Source: CAZEAP01 sp964510315
GTDB lineage: Bacteria > Planctomycetota > Brocadiia > SM23-32
DNA: 64,000 nucleotides
Direction: 5' to 3'
Assembly: GCA_964510315.1 (NCBI GenBank)
Contig: CAZEAP010000009.1
Span: forward strand, 1-64,000
A model generated the notes under the pieces. The model had not been told where the DNA came from, made no database searches, and saw nothing but the letters and a program-made list of their open reading frames with translations. This document shows, piece after piece, positions 59,083 to 64,000 of the stretch; positions within the stretch are counted from its first letter, which is position 1, and every line of letters begins with the position of its first letter. The translations under genes and the position numbers were made by a program.

Positions 59083-60762
59083 TCACACGATGATGCGAGC
59101 CAACTCACGGCGGGTGTAGAAGAACGCGGCCACCACCATGGCAAGGCCGCCCTTCAAGAAAACCAGCGCGCTGCCGGCCTTCAGAACCCGCTTCATCCCC
59201 ACGATTCTTCCATCAACCAGGAGGCCAAGGGGGCTGAAGCGACTGAAGTCCGGCAGAAGGGCGACGATAAACCCGGCAAAGCCGCGCCAGACCTGGTCCA
59301 CGATGCGCGTCTCAGGGCTCAACCGATTGTAGATGTCCGGTTCCACAAACTCCCCGTGGAACCAGCCACCCAGCAGCCCACCGACGAAAAAGCATATGAC
59401 CAGCAAACTGGCCACGGGGAAGCTGAATAGTGAGCCGGCCAGCAGGCCCAGGGCTGAAATCAAAGCAATGTGGAACAGCAGCACCATCAGAGACCGATAG
59501 TAGTTCAGCAGGAAGCCCTCCTCCTGTTGCAGCACCTCGATGGGGTGCTCAACGCTGAAGGTAATCTTTGCTTGGGGCGTCCAGTTTTCGAACACTAACC
59601 ACAGCGTCCCGTTGTCCGAGATGTATTCGGGCGAAAGTTCTACCTGGTGGAACGTGTTTCCTCGCCATCCCTGCGCGGGAGACCAGACGCCGGGGCCCGC
59701 GCGACGCAGGACAGTCTCGGCCTGGCCCTCATCGGTCTTCGTCTTCTTCTTGGTGGCATAACAGGGAACGAACCTGCCCATAATCCTCCCGCCGCGGTGC
59801 GAAATAGCTCTGAACCGAACCTGCAAACGCCCCGGCTGGTCGGGGTCCAGCCCGGAGAACTTCCACTTAAGCGTCCGCCCGGAAACCACGCTCTGCTGTT
59901 CGCGCCATTTTGTTCGGAGCATGCTCTGCTTGTGGCTCCACACGGCGATGCGGACCGGCTGTTTCTCATGCCACTCCCGGAGTTCCTTCTCCATCTCCGG
60001 AGTCCACTGCGGCGGAGGTATGCTCGCCGAACGGCGGGCTACGAATACCTCCCGCCTGAGTTCGCGTCGTTCGGCTTTGGCCTCGGCAACGTCCCACTTG
60101 GTCATCTTCGAGTAGTCGGGCTCCCGGGCCAGATAACAAATCAGCCCGTAGGTGCCCGCCGTCATCACCGCCAGCACCGCAGTGCAGAGCACGACCACGC
60201 CGAGCCATTTGCCCAGGAGGAACTGCCAGCGGGCCATCGGCTTGGTATCGGTAACGTGGACCTGCTTTTTCTCCACCTCCGAGCATATGCTGGCGGTGCT
60301 CAGGAAAATGGCCAGCAGGGAAAGCAGCACCAGCGCAAGGCACAGCGAATAGAGCAGCACGAGCTGGACCTGGCTCTTCACGCTGCCCTCGGTCTTCAGA
60401 ACAAAGGGCAGCGAAGGCATCAGGACGGCAAAGAAAATCAGCAGGATGATCACGACCTTGCGGCTCAGTGCCTCCATGATCATCTTGCGGGCAACCGCCC
60501 AGACGGTCTGCCGGTGGCGGAGCACCAGGTAAATCAAAAGCGCCGTGCCGGCGGCGCAGACAACCACCGCCAGAGCGGTCCACGGGTATTCGCTCAGGCT
60601 TCCCAGAACAATTCCCGGGTCCCTGACGAAATCCGCCGTGATCCGGTAGATCGAACGGCCGACCAGCCACACAAGGGGAGCCAGGGCAAGCAGGAAAAAC
60701 ACCAGAAGGGCCTCCGGCAACCGCCGGTAGCACCAGCGCAGGGCTCTACTGATCTTCCTCAT
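59083..60762 (-). CDS. ABC exporter permease with large extracytoplasmic domain
   Basis: A 559-residue membrane protein: helices near 14-33, 50-70, 95-115 and 130-160 plus one near 185-205 (WLGVVVLCTAVLAVMTAGTY). A soluble domain of about 200 residues follows (about 215-415, with beta-strands LKWKFSGLDPDQPGRLQVRF), then four further helices (about 430-480 and 505-545). The arrangement resembles ABC-2 permeases with an extracytoplasmic insertion. It overlaps the ATPase gene by 17 nt. Confidence 0.8.
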   Translation of the reverse strand: MRKISRALRWCYRRLPEALLVFFLLALAPLVWLVGRSIYRITADFVRDPGIVLGSLSEYPWTALAVVVCAAGTALLIYLVLRHRQTVWAVARKMIMEALSRKVVIILLIFFAVLMPSLPFVLKTEGSVKSQVQLVLLYSLCLALVLLSLLAIFLSTASICSEVEKKQVHVTDTKPMARWQFLLGKWLGVVVLCTAVLAVMTAGTYGLICYLAREPDYSKMTKWDVAEAKAERRELRREVFVARRSASIPPPQWTPEMEKELREWHEKQPVRIAVWSHKQSMLRTKWREQQSVVSGRTLKWKFSGLDPDQPGRLQVRFRAISHRGGRIMGRFVPCYATKKKTKTDEGQAETVLRRAGPGVWSPAQGWRGNTFHQVELSPEYISDNGTLWLVFENWTPQAKITFSVEHPIEVLQQEEGFLLNYYRSLMVLLFHIALISALGLLAGSLFSFPVASLLVICFFVGGLLGGWFHGEFVEPDIYNRLSPETRIVDQVWRGFAGFIVALLPDFSRFSPLGLLVDGRIVGMKRVLKAGSALVFLKGGLAMVVAAFFYTRRELARIIV

Positions 60763-61963
60763 CAGGCTCCGCTTCCTCTCCCGAGTCGTTTATCAGTTCG
60801 CTCAACAGGCTCTCGTCCAAGCCCTTCTCCGGTGTCACGGCCGGTCCGGAGTCCTCCTCGCTCTCATCCGGGCTTTCCGAACCTTCCGAGGCCACGTTGA
60901 CCAGTTCATCGATGAAATCATGGTCTTCCACGCCGTGGACCGGCGCGACCTCGGGCTCGGGGCTTTCCTCCACCTCCTGCTCGGCTTCTCGCCCGGCGGC
61001 GACCAGGTCTTCAAGCAGACCTTCCCCCTCGGGCTCTTCGGCGGCGAGGAACTCGGCGGTTCCAGTCCCCATCTCAGCACCGGCTGTGGCCAGGCGCTCC
61101 TTCCTGGCCTCCCTCACGACCTCCAGGAAGTATTCCTCCAGGCGCCGGGTGGGGGCGCTTACGTCAATCTGGGCATCTCCGCCCGCCGACTCCCGAATAA
61201 CGTTGCGTATTTTCTCCACGGCACGGGAGTCCAGCCGGGGCGCCCGTATCTGCGTCCTCTCTGCCGCGACCAGCAGCTTCTCCACCGGCCCCAGGGCGCG
61301 TTGCTTGCCCCCGTAAAGTATCGCGATGCGGTCGCAGACTTCCTCCACGTCGGCCAGCAAGTGGCTGCAGAGAAATATCGTCTTACCCCGATCCCGGAGG
61401 GTCAGGATCAGGTCTTTCATCTCTCGCGCGCCTACCGGGTCCAGTCCAGTTGTCGGCTCGTCCAGGATCAGCAGGTCGGGGTCGTTGATCAGCGACTGAG
61501 CGAGGCCGATGCGCCGGGCCATGCCCTTGGAGTACTCGCCCACCGGGCGCATCCGCGCCCTCTTCAGCCCCACCATGTCGATGAGCGCCTCGGCGCGTCG
61601 CCGTCGTTCCGAACGGGCGAGGCCGAACAGGCGGGCGAAGAAGTCCAGAGTTTCCTCCGCGTTCAGGTACGAGTAGAGATTGGACTCCTCGGGCATGTAG
61701 CCAACGCGCTGTTTTACGTCCACCTCTCGCGGGCTGCGGCCGAAAAGCCGGACCGCGCCGTTGGTCGGGAACAGCAAGCCCAGCACAATGCGCACCGTAG
61801 TGGTCTTGCCCGAGCCGTTGGGCCCGAGCAGTCCGAAGACCTCTCCCCGCTTGACGTCGAGGTTCAGCCCGTCCACGGCCTTCACGCGGTCTCGTCCCCA
61901 GAAGTCGCGGAACACTTTGGTCAGCTCAATGATCTCCAACACGTTGCTGTCAGTCTTCGGCAT
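60746..61963 (-). CDS. ABC transporter ATPase with an acidic C-terminal extension
   Basis: A 405-residue ATPase. The core (1-235) has Walker A GLLGPNGSGKTTT (about 45-57), signature EYSKGMARR, Walker B LLILDEPTTGLD and switch FLCSHLLAD. It continues with a regulatory-type domain (about 235-300) and then an unusual tail of about 100 residues very rich in Glu, Asp, Ser and Pro. The tail contains two similar motifs, HDFIDELVN and SLLSELINDSG. The tail is not part of normal ABC ATPases and may bind a partner or the membrane protein of the same operon. It starts 45 nt from the P-type ATPase gene on the same strand. Confidence 0.85.
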   Translation of the reverse strand: MPKTDSNVLEIIELTKVFRDFWGRDRVKAVDGLNLDVKRGEVFGLLGPNGSGKTTTVRIVLGLLFPTNGAVRLFGRSPREVDVKQRVGYMPEESNLYSYLNAEETLDFFARLFGLARSERRRRAEALIDMVGLKRARMRPVGEYSKGMARRIGLAQSLINDPDLLILDEPTTGLDPVGAREMKDLILTLRDRGKTIFLCSHLLADVEEVCDRIAILYGGKQRALGPVEKLLVAAERTQIRAPRLDSRAVEKIRNVIRESAGGDAQIDVSAPTRRLEEYFLEVVREARKERLATAGAEMGTGTAEFLAAEEPEGEGLLEDLVAAGREAEQEVEESPEPEVAPVHGVEDHDFIDELVNVASEGSESPDESEEDSGPAVTPEKGLDESLLSELINDSGEEAEPDEEDQ

Positions 61964-62008
61964 ATCGCTCCTCTCGGCTTACCGCCGCAAAGAAGTGGCA
62001 GTTTCGCC

Positions 62009-63994
62009 TCACGCCGTTGCCACCGGCACGGGTTTGGCCGTATCTACCGCCCTGCCCGAATAAGGCGCCAGGTTCTCGCCGAACCGCACCAGCCTTGCGC
62101 TGTTGAAGATAACGATGAAGGAGCCCACGTTGTGCAGCACCGCCGCAATCACCGGCTCCAGGAAGCCCAGTCCGGCCAGCACCAGGCCGACGACTACGAA
62201 CACGGCCGCAAAGATGAGGTTCTGGACAATCACCGTGCGCAGTCGCCTGGAAAGTCGCACCAGGAAAGGCAGGCGACTGAGGTCCTCGGTCATCAGGGCG
62301 ATCGAAGCGCTGTTGATAGCTACGTCACTGCCGGCCGCCCCCATGGCGATCCCCAAATCGCCGGCGGCCAGGGCCGGAGCGTCGTTGACGCCGTCGCCGA
62401 CCACGGCAACCGTGTGGCCTTCGTCCCGGAGCATCTCTACCAGTCGCAGCTTCTGCTCCGGGAGACACTCGCCCTGGACATCGGTGCAGCCCAGCTCGCC
62501 GGCCACTTTCTTAGCTACGCTCCATCGGTCGCCGGTGAGCATCGAGAGCCTCTTGACGCCCAGCTCCCGCAGCTCGGCCGTGGACTGTTGGGCCTCCGGG
62601 CGGGTTTTGTCCTCCAGGCCCAGCCATCCGATGCAGCGGCCGTCCTTTGCCACGTAGAGCATGCTCATTGCCCCGGTAGCGGCCTCGTGTTTCTCGCCGC
62701 GGATGTCGGAAAGGTCCAGCCCCTGGTCCTCCAGGAAGCTCGCCCTGCCAATGATTACGCGGCTGTCGCCGAGGGTGCCCACCACGCCTTTGCCCGGGGT
62801 CTCTTTGAAATTGCGGACATTCTTCAGCGGCAGATTGGCCCGCTCCGCAACCCGGGCGACCGCCTGCGCGACCGGGTGGCGTGAGTGCTGCTCGACGCTG
62901 GCCGCCGCCTCCAGAAGCTCTGCCCCGTCCACGTCCTCCAGCGGGGACATGCGCGTGACGGTCAGGGCACCGGTGGTCAGCGTTCCTGTCTTGTCGAACA
63001 CAACGGCGGTTATGTCCCCGGCGGCCTCCAGGTGGCCGACGTTCTTGATGAGGATGCCCAGGCGGGCCGCCGCCGAGAGTCCGGCCACCATGGCCGTGGG
63101 GGTGGCAAGCACAAAGGCGCAGGGACAGGCTATGACCAGCACACTGACCGAACGCTCGTACTGTCCGGTGAACATGTAGACCACGAAGGCGATCATCAGC
63201 ACCAGCGGCGTATACCAGGCCGCATAGCGATCGATCAGTTGCATGAAGGGGGTCTTCGTCTTCTCGGCTTCCAGGATGAGTTTCTTGACCTTGCCGAGGG
63301 TGGTGTCCTCGCCGGTGCGGGTGACTTCCACTTCGATCGATCCGGTCAGGTTGTGGGTGCCGGCAAACACCTCGTCACCTTCCAGTTTGTCGGCAGGCAC
63401 CGACTCGCCCGTGATAGTGGCCTCGTTGATGGTGCTCTCCCCGTCCACGATGCGGCCGTCGGCGGGGACACGGTCGCCCGGGCGAATCCGCACGTGGTCT
63501 CCCGTGTTCAACTCCGCCACGGGAACGGTTTCCCCGCCGACCAGTTCGGCAGTGGGGGGAGTGAGGGTCATCAGTTTCTCCACCGACTCACGAGCCCCGG
63601 CGGCCGTCTGCCGTTCGATGAGGGTTGCCAGCATCATGAAGAAGGCAACGATTCCGGCCACTTTATAGCCGCCCGCCTCGGCCGCTTCTCCGGCCGCGGC
63701 CTCTCCGGTGCTGCCGAGGGCGAAGGCTGCGATGACGGCCACGGCCACGAGCACCGTCATGTGCATGCGGCCCCGCCTGACCTCACGAATGGCACCCAGG
63801 ATGATGGGAGTCGCCAGGATCAAGGCACCGATGAGGGCGCTGATGTCGGCGATGGCGCTCTTCTCAAACAGGAAGTAGTCAGCAATGTAGGCGTTCAGCA
63901 CAATGACGCCGCCGATGAAGGTGACGATCAACTGCGTCTGCACGGAGCCGACGTGGGAATGTTCCAGTCCGCCTGCTGAGTTTGTGTCGGCCAC
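62009..63994 (-). CDS. Heavy-metal P-type ATPase (P1B), possibly cut by the window edge
   Basis: A P1B-type metal pump. Seen: TGES actuator motif (about 196-199), the transmembrane metal motif C290-P-C292 (IACPCAFVLATP), phosphorylation site D334-K-T-G-T-L-T, the HP pair in SRHPVAQAV, and hinge VVGDGVNDAPALAAGD. The last helices hold HNVGSFIVIFNSARL. The C-P-C motif suits Cu, Zn, Cd or other soft metals; the details do not decide. A GTG at 63994 gives 661 residues, but the frame stays open to the window edge, so an N-terminal metal-binding domain could precede it. No chaperone or regulator gene is seen. Pumping is from cytoplasm to periplasm. Confidence 0.88.
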   Translation of the reverse strand: MADTNSAGGLEHSHVGSVQTQLIVTFIGGVIVLNAYIADYFLFEKSAIADISALIGALILATPIILGAIREVRRGRMHMTVLVAVAVIAAFALGSTGEAAAGEAAEAGGYKVAGIVAFFMMLATLIERQTAAGARESVEKLMTLTPPTAELVGGETVPVAELNTGDHVRIRPGDRVPADGRIVDGESTINEATITGESVPADKLEGDEVFAGTHNLTGSIEVEVTRTGEDTTLGKVKKLILEAEKTKTPFMQLIDRYAAWYTPLVLMIAFVVYMFTGQYERSVSVLVIACPCAFVLATPTAMVAGLSAAARLGILIKNVGHLEAAGDITAVVFDKTGTLTTGALTVTRMSPLEDVDGAELLEAAASVEQHSRHPVAQAVARVAERANLPLKNVRNFKETPGKGVVGTLGDSRVIIGRASFLEDQGLDLSDIRGEKHEAATGAMSMLYVAKDGRCIGWLGLEDKTRPEAQQSTAELRELGVKRLSMLTGDRWSVAKKVAGELGCTDVQGECLPEQKLRLVEMLRDEGHTVAVVGDGVNDAPALAAGDLGIAMGAAGSDVAINSASIALMTEDLSRLPFLVRLSRRLRTVIVQNLIFAAVFVVVGLVLAGLGFLEPVIAAVLHNVGSFIVIFNSARLVRFGENLAPYSGRAVDTAKPVPVATA

Positions 63995-64000
63995 TTTTAC

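Overview
The window is GC-rich and gene-dense, with many 4-nt ATGA or GTGA gene overlaps. The organism looks Gram-negative: it has two heptose-pathway genes (waaF-like and gmhB), many lipoboxes, a secretin and a SecDF fusion. The best guess is a Planctomycetota or closely related PVC-type bacterium. This rests on the very long SecDF, Flp/Tad-type pilin genes, a DUF4175-like/coiled-coil/VWA membrane gene set and an ABC exporter next to a large helical protein. It is an inference from gene content only; no rRNA or tRNA gene was seen.

Layout. 0-1.5 kb: the end of a membrane protein, a creatininase-family hydrolase and flp pilin 1. 1.5-8 kb: a decayed accessory island with glycosyltransferase fragments, three RHS fragments, dispersed repeats, a putative RHS toxin tip with a lipoprotein gene behind it, and an IS256-type transposase remnant. 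8-31.3 kb: mostly housekeeping genes (secDF, HAD phosphatase, accA, ribD, zinc alcohol dehydrogenase, flp pilin 2, dapB, waaF-like, an ABC exporter, nucleotidyltransferase plus mazG, GH42, mnmG, a HypE/SelD-like synthase, a TPR lipoprotein). 31.4-35.7 kb: a minus-strand operon of three related small secreted proteins, a PapD-like chaperone-type protein and a secretin. 36-49.9 kb: a phosphodiesterase, an SbcD/SbcC-like pair, a DUF4175-like cluster, ribH, a nusB-PHP fusion, ftsY, argD and argF. 50-52.3 kb: a tandem pair of TadG-like proteins. 52.4-64 kb: ilvD, a VWA membrane protein, gmhB, an ABC exporter operon and a metal P-type ATPase.

Two surface-structure themes stand out. First, both near-identical flp pilin genes, 16 kb apart, carry a strong sigma-54 (-24/-12) promoter with the same 58-nt gap to the start codon, and the TadG-like pair has a third such promoter. 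This suggests a dispersed sigma-54 pilus regulon. Second, the 31.4-35.7 kb operon combines a secretin with a PapD-like periplasmic protein and small secreted beta-rich subunits that share an N-terminal E-x-x-G-N-F-x-A-x-D-L-G motif. No usher and no assembly ATPase lies nearby. This is the best candidate for an undescribed surface-fibre or coat export system.

Other points of interest are an in-frame NusB-PHP fusion, a SecF periplasmic region of about 400 residues, and overlapping divergent promoters between accA and ribD.
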